Part shown: one piece after another, positions 24,428 through 33,319 of the stretch
Layout of the letters: each line of letters begins with the position of its first letter
How positions within the stretch are numbered: the stretch's first letter is position 1
NCBI RefSeq assembly: GCF_003609775.1
Contig: NZ_AP018049.1
Span: 1,178,001-1,242,000 of the forward strand
Length of the DNA stretch: 64,000 bases
Origin: Prevotella melaninogenica
GTDB lineage: Bacteria > Bacteroidota > Bacteroidia > Bacteroidales > Bacteroidaceae
Reading direction: 5' to 3'
The notes under the pieces: generated by a model
Told to the model about the DNA's origin: nothing
Databases searched by the model: none
The model's input: the letters and a program-made list of their open reading frames with translations, nothing else
Made by a program: the position numbers and the translations under genes

Positions 24428-27271
24428 TTAACGCTTTAAGGTGAAAGACTTTACGCCTTCATCGGTGCTAAGCTTCAAGATGAAAACCTTTGGCTGAACA
24501 CCAGACAAATCAATACGCTGCTGATAACCGCCTTGCTGCAAGAGACTACCGTCTGTTGAGAAAAGCTGATACTTCTGATACTTACCATTAACGGTCAGTT
24601 CTGAACCGCTAACAACTGGTAACAATGCATCTTCGTCACCACCAGCAACATTGCTGATACCTGCTGTGATAGGCTGCGCGAGTAGCTTCACGATGATAGG
24701 TTCTGCCCCACGCGTCTGGACAAGCAGTGCTGCAGCGTGCGTCTTTGAGTCATTACTCTTGAAACCAACAGCAAGCGCACCACCTTCAAGAGGCAACTTC
24801 TCACTTGAAAGCTTAAAATACTTCTTCTGAGTAGAAGGTGCCAAGGTAATTGTTACAGGTGCCGTTGTACGATTACTATATATATTAAGTGGCTGAGGTG
24901 TCATCTCTTGTCCTGGACGGAATACAAACTGAATGAAGTCATTATCAACACTTAATTCAGGAAGATCAGTACGCCCGAAGGTTACATCATCAAGCATAAA
25001 GTTCAAAGAAGTTGCATTACCTCCCACTGGACTATAGTAAGAAAATGCCACGTGGAACTTATCCTCGATAGTAAGACCTTCTACCTTCGAAAGGTCAATA
25101 CGATAATCAAACCACATATCAGACTCCAACTTAACCCCTGCTGGGACATATTCAGATATGTCTAAGAAGTAAGGTGTAGCCTTACCATCCTTCTCTGTGA
25201 TGATATAAAAACCAAATAGTTCTTCTCCATTTGTAGTCTGATTACGATACATCAAACTGAAAGTCAAATCCTTACTTTGCGCATTCTTATAAGATAGAGT
25301 TGGAGATATGAGCCAGCTTTCATGCTCACGTCTATCCTCAACGCCATATTTCAAGAAAGAAATCTGTGCTACCTCGTTCTCTACAACTGACTGATCAGCA
25401 TTCTTCTGTTTCCATGCATAGAATGGGCGTTCACCACGAACAGTGAGGTTCTGCCAACCCTTCAAGCCGAGAATACGTGTGTGACGTAAGTCTGAGAAGG
25501 TTTCATTAAGGACTGCTAAAGGTTCGCTATCTGCATCTTTCAACATTACTTCTTCTATCTTATCAAATGCTTCACGCTCATCTATTGTATTTGGAGTAAT
25601 CGTAACACTCTGAACTTCTACACTCTCTGAAGATACAAAGCGTACAAGTGTAGGGCGATGAGTACCTACAACATATTTACCCTCACCATCACCTACTGTA
25701 AGTGATTTCCAGTGACCACCACCATCAATAGAATATTCAGCAGTACATTTTGCAGCACTACTCGCAGGAGTCAACTGAAGCGTATTAACACCATTAGCAA
25801 TCAATTCATCATAATAGAGCGTATCCTTTGCTATCAGTGTAACATTACTTTTACTATTCCACTTACCATTAAGTTTCCAATAACCTAAGTCAAACTTATG
25901 ATAGCCCTTCCACGCATCACCTGTAAAGCGACCATCCATCGTACGATTTTCCGTGAAACTCTCAACTAAATCAGCTGAAGTAGCTGCTTCAGAAACACCC
26001 TTGAGTTTGATAACCAACGTATCTGCCAAGACACTTGAGACTCTTAATTCAGCCTCATATACCCCTGCTTTACGTGGTGCGAAGGTCACCTTTACAGGAC
26101 GGTGATAGAGCTTACCAGAACTTGTCGCATAGTAATACTGCCCCACGTCAATACGGAAAGGAGAATTTGCATCATGCTTCAAAGCAAGGTTTACATTCGT
26201 AATAACATCTTTAATATCAAAGTCAAGTTGCTGTTCATCAGTCTTACCAGGCGCTGCTTTCATCTCACGAACCTGCTGATTTGCCTTTAGTGTAATCGTT
26301 GGTGTTGTTCCAGCTCGCTTGAAGTAACCTGTCAAATTAAGTGATCCACTGTTATCTTCATCGGCACCTGAGAAGCGGAGTTTATAGGTATTACTACCCA
26401 CATAAACACCTGCGACCTGTGGGGTAATCGTCAGATTAGCTTTAACAGTTCCGTTCTTTGGTAATTTTTCAACATCTAACTTCATTACAGAAGAAGACAT
26501 AGTACCCCCAAAGTTTGGTGTCTGATCAGCACTAAGATGCATACCCTGTAATGCGATAGGGAAGGTTGTAGGCTGCCCTACCTCACCCATCATCGTACGA
26601 TACTGTGGAAGAATGGCTACAAGCGGCGTCTTATCCTTGTCTGCCAAACGTAACACACTGAAATCGTCCATGCGAACCAGACTTCCTGGAGCTACCAAAA
26701 GAGTAAACTCTAACTTCACTGCTCCTGCTGGACAAACCGTACGAAACTTCAAATCTCCGTATGCTTTCATACGTCCAAAGTAGATGTCAGGATTATTGAT
26801 AAAGTCTTTTTCTGTAGAGACAAGTTCGTTGCCAGCTACATCCAACCAGCGCAAAGCAAGACGGAATGGACCTTCTAACCGCTTACTCTCTATTGTACTA
26901 TAATGTACAAGGCATTCCAACTCATCGCCTTGCACTACCTCCTTTCCCGCACGATTAAGGTCAATCACCTGCTTAAGGTATCCCTCAACATTGGCAGCTG
27001 TCTCAATACCAACACCGAAACCAGTATCACTACTGTATCGATCACCAGCTTTCAACTGCGTAACAGTTCCTGCTGTAGCCCAATGCGTAGGCTTACCATC
27101 ATTAAATGAATAGAAAAAAGGATCCTCTAACAACTCTACCGTAGCCTTCTCAGTAGCCTGATCAAAAGGTATAACTACTCGAGGTGCTTCATTTTGAGCG
27201 TACGCTGTATTTGTAAAACCAGCTAAACAAAGGCTTACAAACAGCTTTGCAGATAAGTAAAAATTCTTCAT
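24428..27271 (-). CDS. Large secreted protein, choice-of-anchor-like
   Basis: A 947-aa protein with a signal peptide ending NTAYAQ. It looks like several beta-sandwich modules. Around residues 595-770, LNETFSDLRHTRILGLKGWQ, then HESWLISPTLSY and NFMLDDVTFGR, resembles the choice-of-anchor J type of jelly-roll domain. The end, DLSGVQPKVFILKLSTDEGV then KSFTLKR, resembles a T9SS type A sorting domain. The likely location is the cell surface or medium, possibly in adhesion or as a binding partner of a protease. No catalytic motif was seen. It is monocistronic and convergent with the DUF488 gene. Confidence 0.75.
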   Translation of the reverse strand: MKNFYLSAKLFVSLCLAGFTNTAYAQNEAPRVVIPFDQATEKATVELLEDPFFYSFNDGKPTHWATAGTVTQLKAGDRYSSDTGFGVGIETAANVEGYLKQVIDLNRAGKEVVQGDELECLVHYSTIESKRLEGPFRLALRWLDVAGNELVSTEKDFINNPDIYFGRMKAYGDLKFRTVCPAGAVKLEFTLLVAPGSLVRMDDFSVLRLADKDKTPLVAILPQYRTMMGEVGQPTTFPIALQGMHLSADQTPNFGGTMSSSVMKLDVEKLPKNGTVKANLTITPQVAGVYVGSNTYKLRFSGADEDNSGSLNLTGYFKRAGTTPTITLKANQQVREMKAAPGKTDEQQLDFDIKDVITNVNLALKHDANSPFRIDVGQYYYATSSGKLYHRPVKVTFAPRKAGVYEAELRVSSVLADTLVIKLKGVSEAATSADLVESFTENRTMDGRFTGDAWKGYHKFDLGYWKLNGKWNSKSNVTLIAKDTLYYDELIANGVNTLQLTPASSAAKCTAEYSIDGGGHWKSLTVGDGEGKYVVGTHRPTLVRFVSSESVEVQSVTITPNTIDEREAFDKIEEVMLKDADSEPLAVLNETFSDLRHTRILGLKGWQNLTVRGERPFYAWKQKNADQSVVENEVAQISFLKYGVEDRREHESWLISPTLSYKNAQSKDLTFSLMYRNQTTNGEELFGFYIITEKDGKATPYFLDISEYVPAGVKLESDMWFDYRIDLSKVEGLTIEDKFHVAFSYYSPVGGNATSLNFMLDDVTFGRTDLPELSVDNDFIQFVFRPGQEMTPQPLNIYSNRTTAPVTITLAPSTQKKYFKLSSEKLPLEGGALAVGFKSNDSKTHAAALLVQTRGAEPIIVKLLAQPITAGISNVAGGDEDALLPVVSGSELTVNGKYQKYQLFSTDGSLLQQGGYQQRIDLSGVQPKVFILKLSTDEGVKSFTLKR

Positions 27272-27428
27272 TGGCGTCTAAATTTTGATTAACATACCGC
27301 AAATATAAAAAATATAGACATAAAAAGCAAGTCAAAATTACATTTTATTTCATTTTAAGTACACAAAAGTTTCACATCGAACGAAAAAGTGTATAATCAC
27401 ACATTAATTATAATCAAAAGATAGTTTT

Positions 27429-27463
27429 ATTAGGCTTATTACCCCAATAGGCCTAATATGGTT
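27429..27463. repeat. 9-bp-period ATTAGGCNN repeat, copy 1
   Basis: Consecutive 9-mers ATTAGGCTT, ATTACCCCA and ATAGGCCTA. The same pattern occurs at 50865-50907, 53566-53685 and 55324-55364. Confidence 0.6.
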
Positions 27464-27513
27464 CATCGGTCAAATTGTCAGATAGAACAGACAAAATGAC
27501 ACAAAATACCAAA

Positions 27514-27529
27514 TGGTATGCTCCTTGCA
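27514..27529 (+). promoter_or_regulatory. Candidate sigma-54 promoter of hsp20
   Basis: TGGTATGCTCCTTGCA has GG and GC separated by exactly 10 nt, the -24/-12 spacing of RpoN promoters (consensus TGGCAC-N5-TTGC). No TAnnTTTG box is near. The ATG is about 43 nt past the predicted start. Confidence 0.6.
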
Positions 27530-27582
27530 TATTAGTCAGTACAAAACATTAACAAACAAATTAAAGTAAAGGAGATAAAATT

Positions 27583-27990
27583 ATGTATAGAAATTCATGG
27601 TTACCAGAGGTTTTCAATGATTTTTTGAACACAGCAAATATGCCTAAGGCAAATCCAACCGCACCAGCTATCAATGTACTGGAGTCTGAAAAGGATTATA
27701 TAGTAGAGCTTGCAGCACCGGGCCTGAGCAAGGAGGACTTCGATGTGAATATCAACAGCGATGGCGATTTGACCATCAAGTTGGAAAAGAAAGCTGAGGA
27801 GAACGAGCAGAAGGCTCACTACCTCCGTCGCGAGTTCGCATACAGCAAGTATGAGCAGACACTGATTTTACCAGATGATGTTCAGAAGGACGCTATCGCT
27901 GCACGTGTAGCAAATGGAGTGCTTACCATTACCTTGCCTAAGATTCAAGTTGAGGAGCAGAAGATTGCACGCCAGATTACAGTAGGCTAA
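27583..27990 (+). CDS. Small heat shock protein, Hsp20/alpha-crystallin
   Basis: A 135-aa ATP-independent holdase of the alpha-crystallin family that keeps unfolding proteins soluble in the cytosol. The core domain spans about residues 27-125: ELAAPGLSKEDFDVNINSDG, then LRREFAYSKYEQTLILPDDV, and the signature ARVANGVLTITLPK. A short C-terminal tail holds an I-x-V-like element (IQVEEQKI). It is monocistronic, with a sigma-54-like promoter and a strong terminator about 90 bp downstream. Induction by stress through an RpoN activator is an inference from the promoter alone. Confidence 0.92.
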   Translation: MYRNSWLPEVFNDFLNTANMPKANPTAPAINVLESEKDYIVELAAPGLSKEDFDVNINSDGDLTIKLEKKAEENEQKAHYLRREFAYSKYEQTLILPDDVQKDAIAARVANGVLTITLPKIQVEEQKIARQITVG

Positions 27991-28078
27991 ACGCCTTCTA
28001 TCCCCCTGATGAAAGGTTTTTATTCTGATGCTATAAGCTGAGGAACTTTGATGAAATGGATTAGTTATTGATGAATGT

Positions 28079-28110
28079 GCCCCCAGACAGAATATGTTTG
28101 GGGGCTTTTT
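28079..28110 (+). terminator. Intrinsic terminator of hsp20
   Basis: GCCCCCA pairs with TGGGGGC, followed by five T. Confidence 0.8.
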
Positions 28111-28223
28111 CGTTTCTACAAGCCACCTTCACCTACTTCCTTCTACCATCTATTAGGCTCTAAAAGTACAAGAAAATAAGCCTTAATAGGCAATCCTTTT
28201 CTAATAGTAGGAACCTCCTCGCA

Positions 28224-28311
28224 ATTTATTTTCATGAAAAAAAAATATTTTATTCATGAAAATAAATATTTACTTTCACGTAAATAAATATTTTCACTCG
28301 TGAAAATAAAT
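28224..28311. repeat. 22-bp-period TCATGA array, copy 2
   Basis: Cores start at 28233 (CATGA), 28255 (CATGA), 28277 (CACGT) and 28299 (CGTGA), exactly 22 bp apart, linked by AAATAAATATTTA-like arms. Confidence 0.8.
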
Positions 28312-28442
28312 CTATATAGATGACCTTTTGCCGTTAAAAAAGCAAGGTATGACTGCATCAAAGCAACTAAAAAGAATAGTGAAAAGACACATTATTTCGG
28401 ATTAAAACAAGAGAACACATAAACAGCTTTTAAGAACAACGA

Positions 28443-28474
28443 TTTGACAAGTTTGCAAATTATAAGTATATTTG
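28443..28474 (+). promoter_or_regulatory. Promoter of the DUF4846 lipoprotein gene
   Basis: TATATTTG (28467-28474) has TTTG (28443-28446) 20 nt upstream. The leader is about 28 nt. Confidence 0.6.
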
Positions 28475-28505
28475 CAGTTGAAAACAATAAAAACCATATT
28501 GAGAA

Positions 28506-29336
28506 ATGATTAAGACAAGCCATACAATCCCCATAATATTAGCTGCATTCCTTCTCTCTTGTACAGGGAAGAGCAACGGACAGCCGCAGCAGCCCACAAA
28601 GAAAGCTGTTGTTGAACAACCGCACACTGCCAAACAACAACGTTTAGCACCTCCCCCCGGCTACGAAAAAGTAAAGCTGACAGAGGGAACGTTCGGTTCA
28701 TTCCTACGGAATTTACCCCTAAAGCCTGCTGGGAGCGACTTACATTATTATAATGGTAGCATCAAACGGCGAAATTATGCTGGTGCGGTCGTAGACATTG
28801 ACTTTGGCCATGGAGAAGCAGAGCAGTGTGCCGACGCTGTTATCTACCTCAGAGCCTTATGGCTTTGGCAGACAAAGCAGTATGACAAGATTCACTTCAA
28901 CTTTACCAATGGTTTTCGAGCAGATTACGCTCGTTGGGCAAAAGGTGAACGCATACACATTGACAAGAAGACATGGCGGTGCTGGTATAGCAAGGACACA
29001 GCAGCAGACTATTCTTACAAGACATTCCGTAAGTATTTAAATCTCGTCTTCACGTATGCAGGAACAGCCTCACTTGAGAAGGAGTTAACTACTATTACAG
29101 ACAAAGAACTGCAGGTTGGCGATATGATTATCAATGGAGGCCACCCCGGACATACTGTCATTGTTGTAGACAAAGCCGTCAACAAGAAAGGAGAGGCTGT
29201 CTACCTACTTGCACAAGGCTATACACCAGCACAAGAAATTGAGATTTTTAACCAATGGTTCAGTATTAATCCACAGATTAAATACCTTGACACTCCAGAC
29301 TGGTATTTCCGTGGGAATTATGCAAAACGCTTTTAG
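28506..29336 (+). CDS. DUF4846 family lipoprotein
   Basis: A 276-aa lipoprotein (ILAAFLLSCTGKS, Cys19 as lipid site) with a low-complexity Gln/Lys-rich linker to about residue 45. The rest matches the DUF4846 pattern: APPPGYEKVKLTEGTFGSFL, then FGHGEAEQCADAVIYLRALW, KIHFNFTNGFRADYARWAKG and GGHPGHTVIVVD. HPGH and the buried Cys suggest a papain-like/NlpC-like fold, but this is inference and no activity is known. It is probably periplasmic-facing in the outer membrane. It is monocistronic, with promoter and terminator. Confidence 0.82.
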   Translation: MIKTSHTIPIILAAFLLSCTGKSNGQPQQPTKKAVVEQPHTAKQQRLAPPPGYEKVKLTEGTFGSFLRNLPLKPAGSDLHYYNGSIKRRNYAGAVVDIDFGHGEAEQCADAVIYLRALWLWQTKQYDKIHFNFTNGFRADYARWAKGERIHIDKKTWRCWYSKDTAADYSYKTFRKYLNLVFTYAGTASLEKELTTITDKELQVGDMIINGGHPGHTVIVVDKAVNKKGEAVYLLAQGYTPAQEIEIFNQWFSINPQIKYLDTPDWYFRGNYAKRF

Positions 29337-29370
29337 TTAACAATTGATTGCCCTAAGAATAGAAATGATA

Positions 29371-29404
29371 AAAGCACTGTGAGCAAACTCACAGTGCTTT
29401 TATT
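29371..29404. terminator. Bidirectional terminator
   Basis: AAAGCACTGTGAG and CTCACAGTGCTTT form a perfect 13-bp stem with loop CAAA between convergent genes. Confidence 0.88.
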
Positions 29405-29431
29405 GCTTTGTTTTCTGACTTGAAAGTGATT

Positions 29432-29869
29432 TTACAATCTGTCATCAATGTTATCACCCTCTGTTGGCTTCATATCCTCTTCGAAGTTGGTAATACCAGC
29501 CTTAACGAGGATTTCATACCACTGAAGGAGTTTCTTGATATCGCTTGTATGTACACGGTCACGGTCGAAGTCAGGAAGAACCTCTGCAAAGTAGTTCTGC
29601 AACTCTTTAGCTGAAGCCTTACGCCAGTTCAGAGAAGCCACCTTGCCCTCTTCCTTGTCACGCAACTTTGCCAACACCTCACCCAATGGAACATCATCAG
29701 ACTCAGTGAACATTGCAATATCAGCAAGACTCGTCACACGGTCTGTGCCGAATGCAGGCTGACGCTTGTGAGTTTCATCAAGCGACTCAACAATAAGATT
29801 CATTTTACCACGGCTTACCAGCTTATAAAGACCTGGCTTACCTGCGATTGAAAGGATTGTCTGTAACAT
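29432..29869 (-). CDS. DUF5606 family protein
   Basis: A 145-aa soluble protein found, as far as I recall, throughout Bacteroidetes. The conserved N-terminal SIAGKPGLYKLVSRGKMNLI looks like a small SH3-like barrel, followed by a helical part with WRKASAKELQNYFAEVLPDF and a YEILVKAGI segment. Function is unknown. It ends the operon nusB-yajC-ybbR-coaE-DUF5606, starting 27 bp after coaE. Its place among RNA, membrane and cofactor housekeeping genes suggests a core role but does not identify one. Confidence 0.82.
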   Translation of the reverse strand: MLQTILSIAGKPGLYKLVSRGKMNLIVESLDETHKRQPAFGTDRVTSLADIAMFTESDDVPLGEVLAKLRDKEEGKVASLNWRKASAKELQNYFAEVLPDFDRDRVHTSDIKKLLQWYEILVKAGITNFEEDMKPTEGDNIDDRL

Positions 29870-29896
29870 TTTAATCTATTCTTGTTTATAATTTAA

Positions 29897-30460
29897 TTAT
29901 TCTGAAATAACGGAAAGCAAATGGTCTACCTGCGGAGCGAGAGGGCGTATACCATCGTTGATGATTTCATAATCACTACGTCTTAATACTTCCTCTTGCG
30001 GTAGTTGACACGCCATCCACTCAAGGGTCTTTTCCTTACTAATACCATCACGTGCCATCACACGACTAATACGTACTTCTTCTGGAGCCGTAACGCATAC
30101 TACCTTATCTATATGAGTACGCTTGTCAAAACCACTATCAAAGAGTATTGCACTCTCAAGCCAAGATTGATCCGACTGCTCAAAATCATGAGCTACAGCA
30201 GGATGTATCACAGCATTGACAGCTTGCACATGTGCCTCACTCTGTAGGAGATAGGCAGCAAGAATGGCTTTCTGTAAGACACCATCACGGAAGACATCCT
30301 CACCGACAAGTGCAGAAAGTTCTTGTTGTAGTGGTTGAGAGGTGCGCATCAATTCCTTTGCGTGCGCATCACAATCGTAAACAGAGATTCCACGCTCAGC
30401 AAGAAGCTTACAGACGTAAGACTTTCCACTGCCAATACCACCAGTCAACGCTACTATCAT
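29897..30460 (-). CDS. coaE: Dephospho-CoA kinase
   Basis: Phosphorylates the 3'-OH of the ribose of dephospho-CoA with ATP, the last step of CoA synthesis. The 187-aa P-loop kinase has Walker A LTGGIGSGKSYVC at residues 5-17, the CoA-domain DCDAHAKELM, IHPAV, and LFDSGFDKRTHIDKVVCVTA. The family's usual R-x-x-R lid appears as EVRISRVMARDG. The start overlaps the ybbR stop by 4 bp, which indicates translational coupling. Confidence 0.95.
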   Translation of the reverse strand: MIVALTGGIGSGKSYVCKLLAERGISVYDCDAHAKELMRTSQPLQQELSALVGEDVFRDGVLQKAILAAYLLQSEAHVQAVNAVIHPAVAHDFEQSDQSWLESAILFDSGFDKRTHIDKVVCVTAPEEVRISRVMARDGISKEKTLEWMACQLPQEEVLRRSDYEIINDGIRPLAPQVDHLLSVISE

Positions 30461-31467
30461 CGCTGCTCTATGAGATAATCAACCATGTTTACTTCGGGGC
30501 GTACGTTGCGTACACCATTAGGAGAACTAATCACATAGACAGGACATTTTTCCTTATTACTCTTCTCTATCTCTTCGTAGTTGACTACAACACGGAAGCC
30601 TATAGGGAGAAGTTCCTTTGTCTCCGCATTCTTTGGCATCGAACGCATACGATAGGCACCTACCACAAACTTCACTTTTACCTTGCTTGGAAAGGTACGC
30701 ATCACCTTATTGTCAGGCATATTGATAGCTTCAATAGGAACCTCAACAGTCTCCTCAGTAAGTACGTCTGGATAGAGTTTCATCTTCACTCTGGAAGGAA
30801 CACACTTGGCATTCGTAAACTTACGTAGGTCTACTGTCAACTCCTTGACATCTGTAAAGTTGGTAATCTGCTGTCGCTCTGTATAGACTGTTTGAATACT
30901 ATCCAACACGTTTCGAGCTGCATAAACCTGAACGCTATCTGGAGTAAAGTCAACACGAGCAAGATAATAGTTATCACCGGGTGTTACTGTTCCCAAAAGG
31001 CGTACAGGTACCTTTTTATGACGCCCGAAGTTGAAAGAGAAAGAGAACTTGCCAGCCTTAACAGAAGCAATCTTTGAACTCTTTGACAGTTGAAGGTAAA
31101 TCTGACGTTGAAGGTCTGCAATGGGTACATCTCCCTTACTTCGTCCGTCACTGTAAGTTTTGTAATCAACGTAGATAGAGCGAAAAGTATCGTCAAGAGC
31201 ATAATACGCAATCATATATCCCTTATCACGCACTGTAAAGCGGACAACAGAATCAAGGTCACTGGTAATAACCACATTACGAGGAACACCCGTCATGCGA
31301 AGTGGTATACTGAACTCACGCTCATAGGTTTCGTTCAGTGTCATTATCAACCAGAACCCTCCACTCAATACCAAGAAAAACAAAAAAATCAGAAACTCCT
31401 TGTTGAATATCCTCAACAAGAAGTTCCTGAAGGTACTGAATGTATGAAGCGATTTGCTTGTTTTCAT
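30457..31467 (-). CDS. YbbR-like domain protein
   Basis: A 336-aa protein with one N-terminal membrane helix (about residues 20-42, FLIFLFFLVLSGGFWLIMTL) and an extracytoplasmic part of repeated YbbR-type beta domains. In Firmicutes, YbbR (CdaR) modulates the c-di-AMP cyclase. Whether the Bacteroidetes versions do the same is unknown. I start at the ATG at 31467, not at the in-frame TTG one codon earlier. It lies between yajC and coaE in the same order I recall for other Bacteroidetes. Confidence 0.85.
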   Translation of the reverse strand: MKTSKSLHTFSTFRNFLLRIFNKEFLIFLFFLVLSGGFWLIMTLNETYEREFSIPLRMTGVPRNVVITSDLDSVVRFTVRDKGYMIAYYALDDTFRSIYVDYKTYSDGRSKGDVPIADLQRQIYLQLSKSSKIASVKAGKFSFSFNFGRHKKVPVRLLGTVTPGDNYYLARVDFTPDSVQVYAARNVLDSIQTVYTERQQITNFTDVKELTVDLRKFTNAKCVPSRVKMKLYPDVLTEETVEVPIEAINMPDNKVMRTFPSKVKVKFVVGAYRMRSMPKNAETKELLPIGFRVVVNYEEIEKSNKEKCPVYVISSPNGVRNVRPEVNMVDYLIEQR

Positions 31468-31499
31468 CAAATGCTTTCCTTCTTTTCTATCAATAAGAT

Positions 31500-31829
31500 T
31501 TACTTAGTCTGACCTTGCTGAGAAGCCTGTACGTTTGCAAATACGTAGTTCTTATCCACAGTGATAACAACACCACGTGCAATCTCAACTTCAACCTTAT
31601 TGGTTGTCATATCGATATGCTTAACTGTTCCATAGATTCCACCACCAGTAACAACAGAATCACCTGCTGAGAGGGCATTCTGGAAAGCACGAATCTCCTT
31701 CTGCTTCTTCTGCTGTGGACGAATCATGAAAAACCACATGATGGCAAAGATAGCTACCATCATGATAATCATAGGCATTGGGCTGCCCTGACCTGCAGCC
31801 TGTGCTGCGAGGATAAATGTTGTATTCAT
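31500..31829 (-). CDS. yajC: Preprotein translocase subunit YajC
   Basis: A 109-aa accessory of the SecDF complex. It has one transmembrane helix (PMIIMMVAIFAIMWFFMIRP, about residues 18-37) followed by the conserved PQQKKQKEIRAFQNALSAGD and GGIYGTVKHID. Size and motif are typical. It is second in the nusB-led operon, 33 bp before ybbR. Confidence 0.95.
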   Translation of the reverse strand: MNTTFILAAQAAGQGSPMPMIIMMVAIFAIMWFFMIRPQQKKQKEIRAFQNALSAGDSVVTGGGIYGTVKHIDMTTNKVEVEIARGVVITVDKNYVFANVQASQQGQTK

Positions 31830-31979
31830 TATTTATCAGTTATTATGTTCTTAATTTATGAGCGTGAATAGGAGGCTATAAGCAAATATACCTTTCAAAA
31901 GGCTTTTATAATCACTTATCGTTATAACGCTTAACAAGCCTTTTTCATTACGCCTCTTAAAGGCTTCTTACCTATATCT

Positions 31980-33056
31980 TTATTCCTTATTCTCCGCTTG
32001 ATTAGTCGCTTGTTGCTGACGATAAGCCACACGCTGAGCAGAAGTCTGCGCAATCGTTGGGCGACGTCCCTCACGACGAGGTGCTCTTTCGTCTTGGCGT
32101 TCATTACGAGGACGCTGTTGACGAGGCTCTGGCATTGTCTTCATCATCTTACCAATCTGTATGAGATGACGTGCAATCGTATCCAACATACCGTTGATAT
32201 ATCCACCACTTCTCGGTGTACTATACAACTTAGCCAAGTCAACATACTCATTGATAGTTACCGTTACTGGGATATTAGGGAATGTAAGCATCTCAGCAAT
32301 AGCTATCTGCATGATGACAACATCCATATAAGCTAAACGAGAGAAGTCCCAGTTGCGGCTTGACTCACTCATATAACGCTGATAGTCATCAGCATTAAGG
32401 ATTGTTGAGCGGAAGAGTTTGAGCGCAAAATCACGGTCCTCCTCGTCACGATATTCTGGCAGAAGTTCCTGATCAGCACCGTTAGCAGGGTCGAATCGTT
32501 TGATAGTCTTGATAACGAAGGTATCAACAACCTCCTTGTCATCATTCCAATAAAGACTCTTCTCCTCCAAGATAGCATCCAATTCAGGATTCTCTTGTAT
32601 GAGTGTACGATAAATCTTACGCCACACCTCACGGTCTGCCTCGTATGAATCATCATCACTCGCCATGTATTCTTGGTAGATAGTGCTTTGTTCTATCTGA
32701 TCACAGAGTTTACGCACAGCCTCCATATCATCTTCCCAACGACGTTTCTGTGATTCCATGAAAAGATTTAGCTGCTTGTTTTCCTCCAACTGAACAGCGA
32801 ACTTATTGTTTGCAAAACGAGCCGAGGGAGTCTCTGTCCCTTCACGATTAGCACGAGTTGCAGCAATCTCCACGCGATGGCGCTCCTCTTGCGTGATTGA
32901 TACGATTAAGGCCAAGAGGTAATTGTAGAGGTCATACGCTTTCGCCAAGCTGAAAAGAAGTTCCTTCTCAGCATTGTCCATATTCCTGTTACCGTTCTGA
33001 TAGTATGCATAGGTTAACTGGACAATCTTAATTCTTATTAATTCCCTATTGATCAT
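31980..33056 (-). CDS. nusB: Transcription antitermination protein NusB, extended
   Basis: NusB with NusE binds the boxA of rRNA operons to prevent early termination. At 358 aa this is more than double the E. coli length. The NusB core is split: the N-terminal RIKIVQLTYAYYQ, and the C-terminal half SRNWDFSRLAYMDVVIMQIA, then FPNIPVTVTINEYVDLAKLY and INGMLDTIAR. A long insertion of charged helices lies between them. A basic, Arg/Gln-rich tail follows, which could contact RNA. I start at MINREL (33056); the longer frame would begin with a TTG that is part of the promoter box. It is the first gene of the five-gene operon. Confidence 0.9.
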   Translation of the reverse strand: MINRELIRIKIVQLTYAYYQNGNRNMDNAEKELLFSLAKAYDLYNYLLALIVSITQEERHRVEIAATRANREGTETPSARFANNKFAVQLEENKQLNLFMESQKRRWEDDMEAVRKLCDQIEQSTIYQEYMASDDDSYEADREVWRKIYRTLIQENPELDAILEEKSLYWNDDKEVVDTFVIKTIKRFDPANGADQELLPEYRDEEDRDFALKLFRSTILNADDYQRYMSESSRNWDFSRLAYMDVVIMQIAIAEMLTFPNIPVTVTINEYVDLAKLYSTPRSGGYINGMLDTIARHLIQIGKMMKTMPEPRQQRPRNERQDERAPRREGRRPTIAQTSAQRVAYRQQQATNQAENKE

Positions 33057-33101
33057 TGTCTGTTCTAAAAGATTGTGTTTCGTATTGAATACTTTATTTT
33101 G

Positions 33102-33109
33102 CAAATGTA
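33102..33109 (-). promoter_or_regulatory. -7 box of the nusB operon promoter
   Basis: A minus-strand TACATTTG lies about 45 nt before the chosen nusB ATG; a longer nusB frame would start inside it. Confidence 0.55.
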
Positions 33110-33169
33110 GGAAAATTCCTTCGTACGTGCAAGCATTAATATCTTTTTCTATGTTTTTTAAGAGAATAC

Positions 33170-33200
33170 TTGCTCAATCCATTGAAAAGAAGTAACTTTG
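33170..33200 (+). promoter_or_regulatory. Promoter of rplY-pth-hslR
   Basis: TAACTTTG (33193-33200) has TTG (33170-33172) 20 nt upstream. The leader of about 115 nt is long and could hold regulation of the ribosomal protein gene. Confidence 0.6.
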
Positions 33201-33319
33201 CAGGGCTTTTTGCAAATTGAGGATTGAAAGTTGTGATATTCATTAGATTTCCAATTCCTTAGTCTCTCAGTGTGTGATGGCGAATTAAAGTTCATATTAA
33301 TTTAGAGTAACACAAAATT

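Larger units (their letters stand above)
27272..27582. other. Intergenic region upstream of hsp20
   Basis: It holds a short 9-bp-period repeat (27429-27463), a TGTCA-N16-TGACA dyad (27476-27501) and the sigma-54-like promoter. Confidence 0.5.
27991..28505. other. Intergenic region after hsp20
   Basis: It contains a terminator (28079-28110), a TCATGA 22-bp-period array (28224-28311) and the promoter of the next gene. Nothing else is recognised. Confidence 0.6.

Noticed and set aside
30232..30828. 198-codon plus-strand frame over coaE/ybbR
   Set aside because: It overlaps two well-supported, translationally coupled genes on the other strand and has low-complexity, atypical composition.
33057..33104. 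Longer nusB N-terminus starting with TTG
   Set aside because: The TTG is part of the promoter box TACATTTG, so it cannot be in the mRNA as a start.
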